A stretch of 64,000 bases of DNA, taken from positions 62,001 through 126,000 of the forward strand of contig NZ_JAESDI010000014.1 in NCBI RefSeq assembly GCF_019249215.1, in the 5' to 3' direction. Origin of the DNA: Alteromonas lipotrueae (GTDB taxonomy: Bacteria > Pseudomonadota > Gammaproteobacteria > Enterobacterales > Alteromonadaceae). The translations under genes and the position numbers were made by a program. Shown here piece after piece: positions 28,490-37,833 of this stretch (the stretch's first letter is position 1; every line of letters starts with the position of its first letter). The notes under the pieces were generated by a model. It worked only from the letters and a program-made list of their open reading frames with translations. It searched no databases and had not been told where the DNA came from.

Positions 28490-29452
28490 ATGAACAATTT
28501 CCCCCTATTTTTTATACATATCCCTAAGACCGCCGGTTCTAGTTTTCGAGTGGCGGCTGAGCAATATTTTGGTTCTGACGCTACATATTTTGACTATGGA
28601 AAAGGCTCAAAAGAAACGCATCCCGATATAGTAAAGTATGAATACGAGTTGAAGGACAGATATCTTGCTGCAAAATGTATCAAGAGCAGCGCAAAGCTTT
28701 TGTCTGGGCATGTCATTTACCCCAAGTATGCACCGTTTTTTCAGCCTAAGAGCGTAGTAACTTTTGTTCGTGACCCTGCTCAACAAGTACGCTCTCATTT
28801 CGAGCACTTCTCAAGGCTCCACGGGTATAAAGGAAGTTTCAAAGATTTCATTAAAGAAAATCGATTTGCCAATATGCAATCTAAAGCATTAAATGGTGTA
28901 TGGGCCGATGCTATAGGGTTTATTGGTATAACTGAAAGATACAACGAGTCAATCGCGCTATTTAATCAGTATTATGGTACTGACATTAAAGTACTTGATA
29001 TAAACAAAAATACTGCGAAACCTTCAGGTGCTTATACGTTCAGTGAGGACGAGATTACATTAATTCGTGAAATGAACTCCCAAGACTTTGCATTTTATGA
29101 CTATGCCTTGAAGCGATTTGACGTACATAAAAATCTTTTGAACAAAGGGCTTCCATTGGTTAGATTCGGTGAAATGAACTTGGCACCTAAAGACAAAGGA
29201 AAGCAGCTTAATATGTGGGGCTGTTGCTACGAGCAAGAAGAAGCTTTAGAAGCTTATATTTTACTAGACGACGAAGTTGTAGACCAACTGAAATTATCCG
29301 ACTACAGGGCGCAGGGCGCTGAACGAAACATGCATCGCAGTGGCTTTGTGGGTAAGGTCTATAGATATCCAGCGACCTTTGAAAAAGGACAAATTGTAAA
29401 AGTCAGAGAAAAACAAACTCAGTTAATAATGTTTAGAGACGTAGTTAGCTAA
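28490..29452 (+). CDS. Sulfotransferase (Sulfotransfer_2 type), copy 1
   Basis: 320 residues, cytoplasmic. Transfers sulfate from PAPS, presumably to a hydroxyl of the glycan made here (inference). The 5'-phosphosulfate loop is FIHIPKTAGSSFR (about residues 8-20) and the 3'-phosphate motif is FVRDP...QVRSH (about 92-105), as in heparan sulfate 2-O-type enzymes. The last ~95 residues form a separate module (WGCCYEQEEALEAY...NMHRSGFVG), also present in the paralogue at 32580 and, as an N-terminal unit, in the glycosyltransferase at 37834. It lies 22 bases after the GT2 gene and one base before the next gene, so the three form an operon. About half its residues match the copy at 32580 by eye. 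Confidence 0.85.
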   Translation: MNNFPLFFIHIPKTAGSSFRVAAEQYFGSDATYFDYGKGSKETHPDIVKYEYELKDRYLAAKCIKSSAKLLSGHVIYPKYAPFFQPKSVVTFVRDPAQQVRSHFEHFSRLHGYKGSFKDFIKENRFANMQSKALNGVWADAIGFIGITERYNESIALFNQYYGTDIKVLDINKNTAKPSGAYTFSEDEITLIREMNSQDFAFYDYALKRFDVHKNLLNKGLPLVRFGEMNLAPKDKGKQLNMWGCCYEQEEALEAYILLDDEVVDQLKLSDYRAQGAERNMHRSGFVGKVYRYPATFEKGQIVKVREKQTQLIMFRDVVS

Positions 29453-29453
29453 T

Positions 29454-30524
29454 ATGTTTTTCAATCTATTACATAATATGAAACACGCGCTTACAAAGCG
29501 CTCGTCTGATTCGAAAATCAAGCTGGTTGCAATAGCAAAAAACGAAGCCGCATATTTAGCTGAATGGATTTTTCATCACCTCTATTTGGGAGTCGATGAG
29601 ATTGAAATACACTTTAACCGCTGTAGCGACAATACGCTTGACTATATCGAAATATTTGAAAAGGACAGTCGAGTTAATCTCGTTAATGCAGATGATCTTT
29701 TTGAAAGCCACAAAGGAAACCCGCAAACTAAAGTTTACCAGGATGCTCTAGCGTCTAGCAGGATCCAAGGGTTCACACACTGCCTATTTTTGGACATCGA
29801 TGAATTTTTGGTGCCTCCCGATATAGGCATGAACATTAAAAGCTTGATCCAGACATTAGATGAGCCAGAAGTTGTCAGCTTCCAATGGGGAAATAAATGT
29901 GAATCGGCTGAAGCGTTTACTCGGGCGATAGCACAACAGATTGATATATCGCGCTCCCTCCATGTTAAGAGCCTCATATCAACTTCTCTTAATAAGCCAT
30001 TCCTGACCCCCCATGGCCCTCGAGACGATAAGTTTGAAAGAATATTGCCTAATGGAGACAAATTCGTATCAGATGGGAAAACTGGCGCAATCTTGTCGCA
30101 TGAATTTCTTAATAGGCCTATAGATTCTTGGTTTGTGATGCATCGGATGTTTCGCAGCCAACGAGAATATGTAGCCCTACTAGCTAGAGGAAGACCAAAC
30201 ATCATACATAAAGGTGATGGAGTTTCTTCTCTAAAAAGTAACCGAAATGGCTATGGTCCATTTCCGCATCGTCAAAGTGTGAACTTTACGAGCTCTTCAC
30301 TTAAGAAATACGAAAGCTATATGAATAAAAATTTAGAGCGACCAGCTCTTCAGCGCGCTATCGTAAAAGGAAGGCGCTATGTATCTAGCAACTTCGAGCT
30401 CGTTTTGCAGATAATAGAGAATTCGTCATCAGAAGATTTTGACCTAATCAAAAAGGTTACTCAAAGAGTGACGCTATCTGAAGTTCAAAATGCGCTTATT
30501 AATAGAGGTGTAAGGACTGAGTAG
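29454..30524 (+). CDS. Glycosyltransferase, GT2-like (Glyco_tranf_2_4/DUF23 type)
   Basis: 356 residues, soluble. KLVAIAKNEAAYLAEWI.HH (about 20-42) is the start of the GT-A fold in this group, and FLDIDEFLVPP (about 105-115) holds the DxD metal site. WFVMHRMFRSQREYV is a conserved C-terminal segment. Donor and acceptor are unknown. The ATG at 29454 is one base after the sulfotransferase stop, so translation is coupled. A decayed relative of this gene lies at 33585-34110 on the other strand and keeps the same landmarks. Confidence 0.82.
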   Translation: MFFNLLHNMKHALTKRSSDSKIKLVAIAKNEAAYLAEWIFHHLYLGVDEIEIHFNRCSDNTLDYIEIFEKDSRVNLVNADDLFESHKGNPQTKVYQDALASSRIQGFTHCLFLDIDEFLVPPDIGMNIKSLIQTLDEPEVVSFQWGNKCESAEAFTRAIAQQIDISRSLHVKSLISTSLNKPFLTPHGPRDDKFERILPNGDKFVSDGKTGAILSHEFLNRPIDSWFVMHRMFRSQREYVALLARGRPNIIHKGDGVSSLKSNRNGYGPFPHRQSVNFTSSSLKKYESYMNKNLERPALQRAIVKGRRYVSSNFELVLQIIENSSSEDFDLIKKVTQRVTLSEVQNALINRGVRTE

Positions 30525-30618
30525 CTAACTTTTAACTTTATTGACAAAGGTTTCAACCCAATTCAATAATGGTCTAATTTTTCTTTATAACCACTAAGCC
30601 TTATTCGGAATAAAAAGT

Positions 30619-32391
30619 ATGGATGCGATAAAACTGTTGGGCTTGTCCTTCTTAGTCCTAATATCTGTGTTTTCCTGTGGTGGCGAATCGCAACCGTCTT
30701 CACAGCAACCACCCTCAGACCAAAATCGACTAGGAAGCTCTTATTCAATAGACTTGGCGCAAGAGATTACCTCTGATGCAACGGTCTTTTTAACTTTAAA
30801 CTCATCGCAAGCCAATAATACTCAGAATGTGACTGTCGAATCGTGGAGCTCATCGTTGAATGAGCCCCTAGATGTAGTAAATACAAGCGAGGGAATATTC
30901 AACTTTACCGTGCCTCAGGTAAGGAAAACTACCCCTTTTACAATTACTGCAACCTTAGTCGACGAATCTGGCAGTAAATTTACTGTCAGTGCACAGTCTT
31001 TGATTGTTCCTTCTAAACCAAATCTTATTGTAATTTTTACCGATGATCAGGGGTATGCCGACGTAGGAGCCCACAATGTTGTTAACGACATCGAAACTCC
31101 GAATATAGATAAACTAGCCGCTAACGGCGTACTGTTTTCTAATGGTTATATTACGGCTCCGCAATGTACCCCCTCAAGGGCGGGAATGATTACAGGCATG
31201 TACCAGCAACGATTTGGGGTAGATGATAATAGGTACACTCCAATCCCCAAAAACGTGGTCACAATGGGTGAGCGTTTTTCAGATTTGGGTTATACCACTG
31301 GGTTAGTGGGGAAATGGCATCTTGAGATCGATCAAAATTCAAAACCATGGTTTAGGGAAAATTTTCCGGATACTCCTATTGAAGAGTTTAATCCAGGAAA
31401 GTTACCATCATCACTAAAAGAGCAATTTTATCCTTCATCGTTGGGCTATAAATATAACTATTTCGGTTATGCAAATCGCTATTGGACTAACTACGATTTG
31501 GAAGGCAATAAAACACAGTTAGGGTGGGTGAACAATTCAGACTACAGGCTGGATGTTGTTTCAGATGCGGCATCCCAATTTATTGATATAAACCACAACG
31601 AGCCGTTTTATCTTCACGTAGCTCACTACGCTCCTCATGTTCCCTTAGAAGCTACTGAAGATTACTTATCCTTATTCCCGGAACAAACTTCAAATCGCCG
31701 CAGGTATGCGTTAGCAATGATGTACGCCGTAGACTCTGGAGTTGGCAGCATAGTATCAAAGCTTGAAGAACACGGAATTTTAGATAATACGATCATCGCG
31801 TTTATTAGCGACAACGGCGCACCGATAGGTCTTGATTTTACCGATGCCCCTATTAGTGAGAAAAAAGAAGCATGGAATGGGTCGCTTAATACGCCTTTGC
31901 TAGGTGAAAAAGGCATGTTGACTGACGGCGGTATAAAAGTCCCCTTTATCGTACACTGGCCAGACAAGCTGCAAACTAACACTGTTATCGAAGAGCCAGT
32001 TATTAGTCTGGATGTTCTATATTCGGCAATAAAAGTTGCTGGGGCGACTGAAGATACATTGTCTGAGCTAGATGGCGTCGATATTTTCCCAACAGAAGGA
32101 TTTAATAAAAACTACCTATCAGAAAGACCACTTTTTTGGCGGTTTTGGAATCAGTCAGCGGTTAGGCTAGGGAAGTATAAATATCTAAGAATGGGCCCAG
32201 ATTATGAGTTTCTATTCGATTTATCCTCTGAAGAGTCGAGTTCAAACAACTTAATTTCCAACATGCCAGAGAAAGCCGCAGAGCTCAGAAGTTTGTATGA
32301 ACAGTGGAATGCAGAAATGCTAAGACAACCTCAGCAAGATAGTCTAAATTCTCAAGAACGAGATTGGTTGTCTTTTTATTTAACACCTTGA
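30619..32391 (+). CDS. Sulfatase lipoprotein with N-terminal beta domain
   Basis: 590 residues. Signal peptide with lipobox SVFSC (Cys about 20), then a GGESQPSSQQPP linker and a beta-sandwich-like region (about 40-130), then a type I S1-family sulfatase domain. IFTDDQGYADVG binds the metal, CTPSRAGMITG carries the Cys converted to formylglycine (CxPSR), and GKWHLE and FISDNGAP complete the active site. It hydrolyses sulfate esters outside the cytoplasm, on its own or environmental glycans. A formylglycine-generating enzyme is required but not in the window. It lies between two sulfotransferase genes, 94 bases after the glycosyltransferase. The substrate cannot be deduced. Confidence 0.92.
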   Translation: MDAIKLLGLSFLVLISVFSCGGESQPSSQQPPSDQNRLGSSYSIDLAQEITSDATVFLTLNSSQANNTQNVTVESWSSSLNEPLDVVNTSEGIFNFTVPQVRKTTPFTITATLVDESGSKFTVSAQSLIVPSKPNLIVIFTDDQGYADVGAHNVVNDIETPNIDKLAANGVLFSNGYITAPQCTPSRAGMITGMYQQRFGVDDNRYTPIPKNVVTMGERFSDLGYTTGLVGKWHLEIDQNSKPWFRENFPDTPIEEFNPGKLPSSLKEQFYPSSLGYKYNYFGYANRYWTNYDLEGNKTQLGWVNNSDYRLDVVSDAASQFIDINHNEPFYLHVAHYAPHVPLEATEDYLSLFPEQTSNRRRYALAMMYAVDSGVGSIVSKLEEHGILDNTIIAFISDNGAPIGLDFTDAPISEKKEAWNGSLNTPLLGEKGMLTDGGIKVPFIVHWPDKLQTNTVIEEPVISLDVLYSAIKVAGATEDTLSELDGVDIFPTEGFNKNYLSERPLFWRFWNQSAVRLGKYKYLRMGPDYEFLFDLSSEESSSNNLISNMPEKAAELRSLYEQWNAEMLRQPQQDSLNSQERDWLSFYLTP

Positions 32392-32579
32392 TACTTTGCA
32401 AGTGCTGTTGAGACAGGTAGCTTTTTTGATACTTAACAGTATTCATGAATTTTAAGTGCAAAATTCCAGTGCAAAGTTAATTCATGGAAAAAGAATTGAA
32501 GTCGCATGTTAAACTGAAGCCCAGCGTACAATGCTAATCTTTCAATCTCCCATGAAATTTTTCTATTAGATAGGACAAA

Positions 32580-33551
32580 ATGGAAGCAATAAATTACCCA
32601 TTATTTTTTATTCATATATCTAAAACAGCAGGTTCTAGTTTTCGCGTTGCGGCAGAGCAGTACTTTGGGAAAGAGCATGTTTTCTATGATTATGGGCCCA
32701 AAGCGAAAGAGACTAATCCAGAAATTCGAGCGTTAGAATATGAAAAGCGTGACAGGTATGCTTCTGGGATAAACATAGTGGAGAAAGCAAAGTTTGTTAC
32801 AGGGCATGTGAATCATCCCAAATACGCTCCATTTATTCCTGCGAAGAATGCTATTACCTTCGTCCGAGACCCTCTCCAACAAGTCCGTTCCCACTACGAG
32901 CACTTTACGCGGCACCATCGTTATAAGGGCTCTTTTAGTGATTTTGTTAAAGAACCTCGGTTTAGAAATGCTCAAAACAAAGCGCTACAAGGAACTTGGC
33001 CTGATGCTATTGGCTTTATTGGTTTGACTGAGCGTTACAGCGAATCACTAGCGCTAATTAACAAGATGTATTCTATTGATATCCAGGGGCTCGATATCAA
33101 TAAAAATAAAGAAAAAAAATCATCTGAATATCTATTATCAGAAGAAGATGCTGCACTCATTAAGAAATACAATGAACCAGATTTCGAATTGTATGAATAC
33201 GCTCTTAACCGGTTCGAGCGACAGAAATTAGCTGCCGAGTCAGAGCTCCCCTTCATTCGCTATGGCAAAACACACATGACTAAAGGTGTCGAAGGGAAAA
33301 TAATGAAAGGCTGGGCGGCCGATTACGCTAGCCAATCTCCAGTAGCGTTAGAAGCACGTGTAGGTAAGAAAAAAATCGCTGACATTCTAGCAAGCGAGTA
33401 CAGAAGCACCGCGAACGAGAGAAATATCCATCGAAATGGCTTTGTTGGGTTTAGTTTCCCTTATCCTAAAAAGCTTAAAGATGGTACCCAAGTAGATTTC
33501 GTAGTTAAAGGGACTGGGGAGTTACTTATAAGGGATATAGTGAATCGCTAA
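32580..33551 (+). CDS. Sulfotransferase (Sulfotransfer_2 type), copy 2
   Basis: 323 residues, paralogue of the protein at 28490 along the full length. The PAPS loop reads FIHISKTAGSSFR, with Ser instead of the usual Pro, and the 3'-phosphate motif FVRDPLQQVRSH is intact. The C-terminal module (about 228-323; IMKGWAADYASQSPVALEA, NIHRNGFVGFSFPYP) matches the accessory unit seen in two other proteins of the island. It has its own 188-base upstream gap and AGGACA ribosome-binding site. Two such enzymes suggest two sulfation positions, or a duplication of one function (inference). Confidence 0.85.
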   Translation: MEAINYPLFFIHISKTAGSSFRVAAEQYFGKEHVFYDYGPKAKETNPEIRALEYEKRDRYASGINIVEKAKFVTGHVNHPKYAPFIPAKNAITFVRDPLQQVRSHYEHFTRHHRYKGSFSDFVKEPRFRNAQNKALQGTWPDAIGFIGLTERYSESLALINKMYSIDIQGLDINKNKEKKSSEYLLSEEDAALIKKYNEPDFELYEYALNRFERQKLAAESELPFIRYGKTHMTKGVEGKIMKGWAADYASQSPVALEARVGKKKIADILASEYRSTANERNIHRNGFVGFSFPYPKKLKDGTQVDFVVKGTGELLIRDIVNR

Positions 33552-33584
33552 AAACTTAGATTAAGTGCTCTCTACTTAAATGCC

Positions 33585-34110
33585 CTAACATCCTAGTAAT
33601 AAAGAAATGTACTCTAACTCTGAACGATACATGCGATGTGAAATGTATGCAACGTAGTGGTCCTTTAATGCTTTGTTTTGAAGCCTTTGTCGTTCTTTAG
33701 AGGAATGTAAAAAAGGCTTACCGTTGAAGAGCATCTTAATTCCTAAATTACTTTCAACAGAGGTAGATGAAGCTGAATTTTTTCTATTTTGGTGGATGGG
33801 TTGATAATAGACTTAACCGAAAATGTAGGTTACACGTGAACTTCCCTTGCTAGTTGGCTAACCTCTTAATCATTTAAAATATTCAACCAATGAAAGGACA
33901 AGGTGTCGAATGGTGAGGCTTGTTTTAAAATATCGCTAATAGAGCTTTTGAAGTCACTAGGGACTAAAAGCTCATTGATGTATAAAAAGCATAGGTGAGA
34001 CAGAGTGAATCGACCAGACTTTCGTTTGAATTCTTCTAGCTTTTCATAAGCCAGTGAGGCATATTATTCGCTTCATCATGGGAATACTTAACAAAGCATA
34101 AAATGGCCGA
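33585..34110 (-). pseudogene. Decayed glycosyltransferase gene
   Basis: No intact reading frame, but minus-strand pieces in different frames align in order with the glycosyltransferase at 29454. Near 34110-34050: FVKYSHDEANNM. At 34063-33866: ASLAYEKLEEF and FLYINELLVPSD, matching FLDIDEFLVPPD but with the DxD lost. At 33812-33585: LFNGKPF and YISHRMYRSELEYISLL, matching FVMHRMFRSQREYVALL. Frameshifts near 34060 and an intervening stretch with stops (33813-33865) break it. So it is an inactivated relative at the downstream end of the minus-strand operon (seen in sequence; the homology call is by eye). Confidence 0.78.
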
Positions 34111-34135
34111 AACCTCTAATTATGGATGTAACTAA

Positions 34136-34996
34136 TTAGGGGCGTTTTACATTATGAATAAGGCTTGTCGCTGCATTTTTCAAATCTTCACTACCTCCAG
34201 AAACTAACTCCTCAACATAATTTGAGAATTGCTTATTTGTAATAAAAAGTTCTCCATGTGATTTAAGCATAAGAATGATGTCTTTATCTTTTCTGTGCTT
34301 TAAGAAACCTATTAGACGATTACAATGCTTAGCGTCTTTAGGCATAGCAAATTGGTTGTAGGACATCCCTTCTAAAATTCCGAAAGCTTGTTGGTATTTC
34401 CAAGATGTGCCTGTGTTAGAGTCAATCGATTTAAATACACACCCTGTACCAGAAAAGTATTCGTTGAAATCTAGCGTGTTATCTTTAGTGATCCCATATA
34501 GATTCGTATAAGCTGTAATTGCTCCAGGCCCGGTACAACTCCATACATCGTACATGAGAGTTTCAGTTTGAAAGCATCGGTCAATAAATTTCAACACATC
34601 AAGTGCTAGTTCGTGCTTTTCGGTGAGGTAAAACGCCATATTAGTATGCCAATAGCCACCAAACTTGTCCTTCCTATGAAACATCACGAAATCTTGATTA
34701 TTACTTAGGTAAGCTAGGTGCCGCTTTATCTGTAAGTCACAATCGAGATACCAACCTCCATACAGATAAAGTGCCATCAATCTGACAATGTCGGATTTTG
34801 CAGCAGGGATATTTATAATATCTAAATTAATCCGAATACCTGTATCAGTATGAAATTCTTTACATATCCTTTTGGCTTTTTCAGCATCAATTAACTCAAT
34901 GTTAGCGTCGTAATGTATAGCTTTCGCAGTTTTTATATTATTGGAATATGCATTTGGGAAATTAGCAGGATTATCCCAGTAAAAAAATATATTCAA
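34136..34996 (-). CDS. GT32-family glycosyltransferase
   Basis: 286 residues, soluble. SDIVRLMALYLYGGWYLDCD (about 68-87) is the diagnostic GT32 DxD region, which binds a metal and nucleotide sugar; family members transfer mannose, galactose, N-acetylglucosamine or others. FHRKDKFGGYWHTNMAF and CTGPGAI fit the remainder of the fold. It is the third gene of a minus-strand operon, 3 bases after the SGNH-like gene, and is followed by the decayed glycosyltransferase. Donor unknown. Confidence 0.85.
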   Translation of the reverse strand: MNIFFYWDNPANFPNAYSNNIKTAKAIHYDANIELIDAEKAKRICKEFHTDTGIRINLDIINIPAAKSDIVRLMALYLYGGWYLDCDLQIKRHLAYLSNNQDFVMFHRKDKFGGYWHTNMAFYLTEKHELALDVLKFIDRCFQTETLMYDVWSCTGPGAITAYTNLYGITKDNTLDFNEYFSGTGCVFKSIDSNTGTSWKYQQAFGILEGMSYNQFAMPKDAKHCNRLIGFLKHRKDKDIILMLKSHGELFITNKQFSNYVEELVSGGSEDLKNAATSLIHNVKRP

Positions 34997-34999
34997 TTG

Positions 35000-35743
35000 T
35001 CACCTCTTTCTCACTAATGAGCTTACTAATTTTTGTATGTGGATCTCGCGGATGTACAAAGAATCAACTAAGTGATGGTCATCAATGGAAGGTATATGGT
35101 ACTTGTTAACCGCTAACGTACTCAGATCACTCGTTTCCTTTACCACATCAAAATAGCCAAAATTATTATTTTCACATTCTTTTTCTAGCATTTGGTTGAA
35201 GTAAAGATGCGCGCCATTTCTTTCAATATTCGAAGCAAGCAAGTCTTTTAGTTTTTGACTTGCATATTTCCTCTGTTCGGGGTCTGAAATATTTTCTGAT
35301 ATGATACGGCTAGTGTAGTTTATGGCTTTGTTTCGTGATTCAGTTAACGTTGATAGATTAATTCCTTTAAATGTAATACTCAATTTTGGATGGGATTCAA
35401 CAAAATCAAGCGTTCGATTGATGTAGTTTTTAATTAAATCTTGAATAAAGTCAGTATAATTAACGTCATCATCTTTAAAGACTTTACGATAATAGTAACC
35501 CAATTCTATATCAACCTGGCCGAACGCGAAGCAAATATGATCAGGGGAAAACTCCTCAATTTCAGATACTAAAGTACCGTAAGAGTCTAAGCTAGAACGC
35601 CGGCGTCCAAATCCTGTTATCGTAGCTCCTGAAAGTGGGATGACCTTTATAGACAGGCCTCTCGTGTTCGGTACGCAGTCTCTTAACTCTGGTGTTATGT
35701 TGAAATACTTAGAATGGCTGTCACCTATAACGAGAATTTTCAT
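35000..35743 (-). CDS. SGNH/GDSL hydrolase-like protein
   Basis: 247 residues without signal peptide. MKILVIGDSHSKYF is block I (catalytic Ser), FAFGQVDIE looks like block III (GxND position as Q/D), and SIDDHHLVDSLY near the C-terminus gives the Asp-x-x-His of block V. SGNH proteins in glycan clusters add or remove acyl groups, but this one could also be non-catalytic. The ATG overlaps the 3' end of the preceding fusion gene by 4 bases, so it is translationally coupled to it. The role in the pathway is inference. Confidence 0.68.
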   Translation of the reverse strand: MKILVIGDSHSKYFNITPELRDCVPNTRGLSIKVIPLSGATITGFGRRRSSLDSYGTLVSEIEEFSPDHICFAFGQVDIELGYYYRKVFKDDDVNYTDFIQDLIKNYINRTLDFVESHPKLSITFKGINLSTLTESRNKAINYTSRIISENISDPEQRKYASQKLKDLLASNIERNGAHLYFNQMLEKECENNNFGYFDVVKETSDLSTLAVNKYHIPSIDDHHLVDSLYIREIHIQKLVSSLVRKR

Positions 35744-37614
35744 AAGTATGCTTCTACTACCTTTTTATATTTATCAATTTCTATACTTTTGTTTTGCTTT
35801 GCTTCGTTTAGTATTTCTAATGTGATTTCTGCAATCGCACGTGCTGGCTCCGTATAAGTGTGAACGCTAGGGCTGTTTAAACAAGCTAACAGATCTTTAT
35901 CTAAATCTAACATTGTATTGTCTTCATAGAATTTTGAAAGAATATTTGGTAGCCTCAATTCCTTATTTACGAGAGTATAGTTACTGTCATTAAAGCTTAG
36001 TTCATCGACATAGCTGACAATTTCTCGCGGTGCCTTAGTTTCTAAGAGGAAATGTTTAACTTTTGTTTTAACCACGCCTAGCCCCTCGTTTATCTTAAGT
36101 GACTTGAGCGGCTGTTTTAATCGTAAGATGGATGAAAAGTCTTTGCATACACAGCCATCAACAAGAACTTTCTTGTCATATATTCTTAGGACAACGTTCT
36201 GGTTACCGAATATTGCCCGCCACTTCTCTATTTTACTTTTAAAATCAAGGTAATTTAACAATGTAAATGTGAATTTAGGCATTACGGAGTCAGAGTCGTG
36301 ACCGCAAATGGCGCTACTGGGTGATGCCCCATAGAAGGGTTGCTTAGCTGCTTGTTGTTTTAGGGAAATCGCCAGCTTATCTTGACGTCGCAAATAACAA
36401 ATAATTTTAACGTCATCGAAATATTTTTTGGAGAAGTTAAAGAGTTCTTCAATCTCTTTTTCATCCTCTATGAAAGATAAGTGTTCTGCTGATATTACAG
36501 CATTTCCTTGCTTTGCATTAGCGATTAACTCATAAAAAGATTTTTGTGGTTTGGCAACAATATGGCTTCTGTGAGCGGTCACGGAAATCAATTCAGAAGA
36601 GTTACCGCTTCCATTTGAAGTCAAAAAGTTAACACCTGCATCAGCAAGCTGGTGTTCTGATTGTTTCAAAGACCATTGAAGTGATGTCGTTCCCGTTTTG
36701 TGATGTCCCATGTGAATGTAGAGAGTTCGTGATCCTTTTAACAAATATGCTTTATTTGCGGTTGCATCGGGTCTACCTTTCCCTGCCCAACCATCAAATA
36801 TAGAGCCTATATCTATACCAATACCACCTTTCTTTTTGATAATGTTGCAGTAGTGTTTTCCCAAATATCCTGCTGCGACTAAAAACACATCCCCTCTTCT
36901 CTTTACATTTATTTTAGATTCTATTTCTGGATATAGTGTAGGGTAGTGAAACTCTCCACTTTGCATGAATGATTGGTGCCCAGGGATCTTTATATGATCA
37001 CACTTAGGTAAGTTAAAGTGTGATGCTATTTGGTCAGTTATGTCAGTATGGGATATAACTGTTAGTTGATCTAAACCTTTTAAAAGCTGGTTGAAAAGGC
37101 CTTCTTTGTGAAAAGGTTTAAATATGAAATGATCAAATATGGGTACGCTTTTTTCGACTGACGCCTCAATGGTTGTAAGACACACTGATTGTGCCGCTTG
37201 TGGAATTATATTGGTGTCATTGGTGCTATCTCTGAAATGAAGCCAACTAGGAGCACCGATAATATCTGCATTTTTTACTGCGTCTAAAATTAACGATTGA
37301 AGATGAGTCATACTAGGTTGGAGATAGTCGTCACCAAAGATTCGTTTTAGCTCTTCTACAACACTTCTGCCAAACTGGTATGTTAGAACTTGATTGAGAA
37401 AAATGTCTTTATTGAACAGATTGGGGTAAGCTAAAACTCTTCCTTCACCATCTCCCAACCTAACCATCGAAAATGGCTCTTTTTTGGTTATCGCATGTTT
37501 TAGTAGTTCATATAGCTCGTTAGTACAGTGAAAAGGGTTTTTGTCGGTACTGTAGAATAGTGAACGTTGAAGTTTTTCGGTCTTTCGTATCTGCTCTAGA
37601 AGTATGTCTTTCAT
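35740..37614 (-). CDS. GT-D-fold glycosyltransferase fused to a sulfotransferase
   Basis: 624 residues with two recognisable halves. The N-terminal half (about 40-285) resembles GT-D (DUF1792-like) glycosyltransferases: FSMVRLGDGEGRVLAYPN holds the RxGDGE motif, and LVAAGYLGKHYC and DIGSIFDGWAG end the domain. From about residue 297, LYIHMGHHKTGTTSLQ is a PAPS 5'-phosphosulfate loop starting a sulfotransferase domain, with ICYLRRQDKLAIS as the likely 3'-phosphate segment. It may add a sugar and then sulfate it, or a neighbour. No signal peptide. First gene of a three-gene minus-strand operon, divergent from the GT2-GT4 gene. The assignment of both halves is by motif. Confidence 0.78.
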   Translation of the reverse strand: MKDILLEQIRKTEKLQRSLFYSTDKNPFHCTNELYELLKHAITKKEPFSMVRLGDGEGRVLAYPNLFNKDIFLNQVLTYQFGRSVVEELKRIFGDDYLQPSMTHLQSLILDAVKNADIIGAPSWLHFRDSTNDTNIIPQAAQSVCLTTIEASVEKSVPIFDHFIFKPFHKEGLFNQLLKGLDQLTVISHTDITDQIASHFNLPKCDHIKIPGHQSFMQSGEFHYPTLYPEIESKINVKRRGDVFLVAAGYLGKHYCNIIKKKGGIGIDIGSIFDGWAGKGRPDATANKAYLLKGSRTLYIHMGHHKTGTTSLQWSLKQSEHQLADAGVNFLTSNGSGNSSELISVTAHRSHIVAKPQKSFYELIANAKQGNAVISAEHLSFIEDEKEIEELFNFSKKYFDDVKIICYLRRQDKLAISLKQQAAKQPFYGASPSSAICGHDSDSVMPKFTFTLLNYLDFKSKIEKWRAIFGNQNVVLRIYDKKVLVDGCVCKDFSSILRLKQPLKSLKINEGLGVVKTKVKHFLLETKAPREIVSYVDELSFNDSNYTLVNKELRLPNILSKFYEDNTMLDLDKDLLACLNSPSVHTYTEPARAIAEITLEILNEAKQNKSIEIDKYKKVVEAYL

Positions 37615-37800
37615 TCAAATCCAATAATCTTGTATAAACTTGTCAGCCGTGACAATGATGCAATTGCGTTAATTGATATAATACCCAAAACGCACTGTAT
37701 GTTCTATTTCATTATTCCAGTTTAAGATAGCTACTTCGAAGCGGACCTCACTGGTCACTATTAAGCTTACTGTGGTAGCATACCTCTATAAAATAAAATA

Positions 37801-37824
37801 TATACTCAACTTAAATTGAGTATA
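37801..37824. promoter_or_regulatory. 24-base perfect palindrome before the GT2-GT4 gene
   Basis: TATACTCAA (37801-37809), CTTAAA, then TTGAGTATA (37816-37824): nine-base perfect arms, ending next to the GAGG ribosome-binding site of the next gene. It could be an operator or an RNA hairpin that hides the ribosome-binding site. It sits in the divergent region between the two operons (37615-37833). Confidence 0.6.
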
Positions 37825-37833
37825 GAGGTTGTT

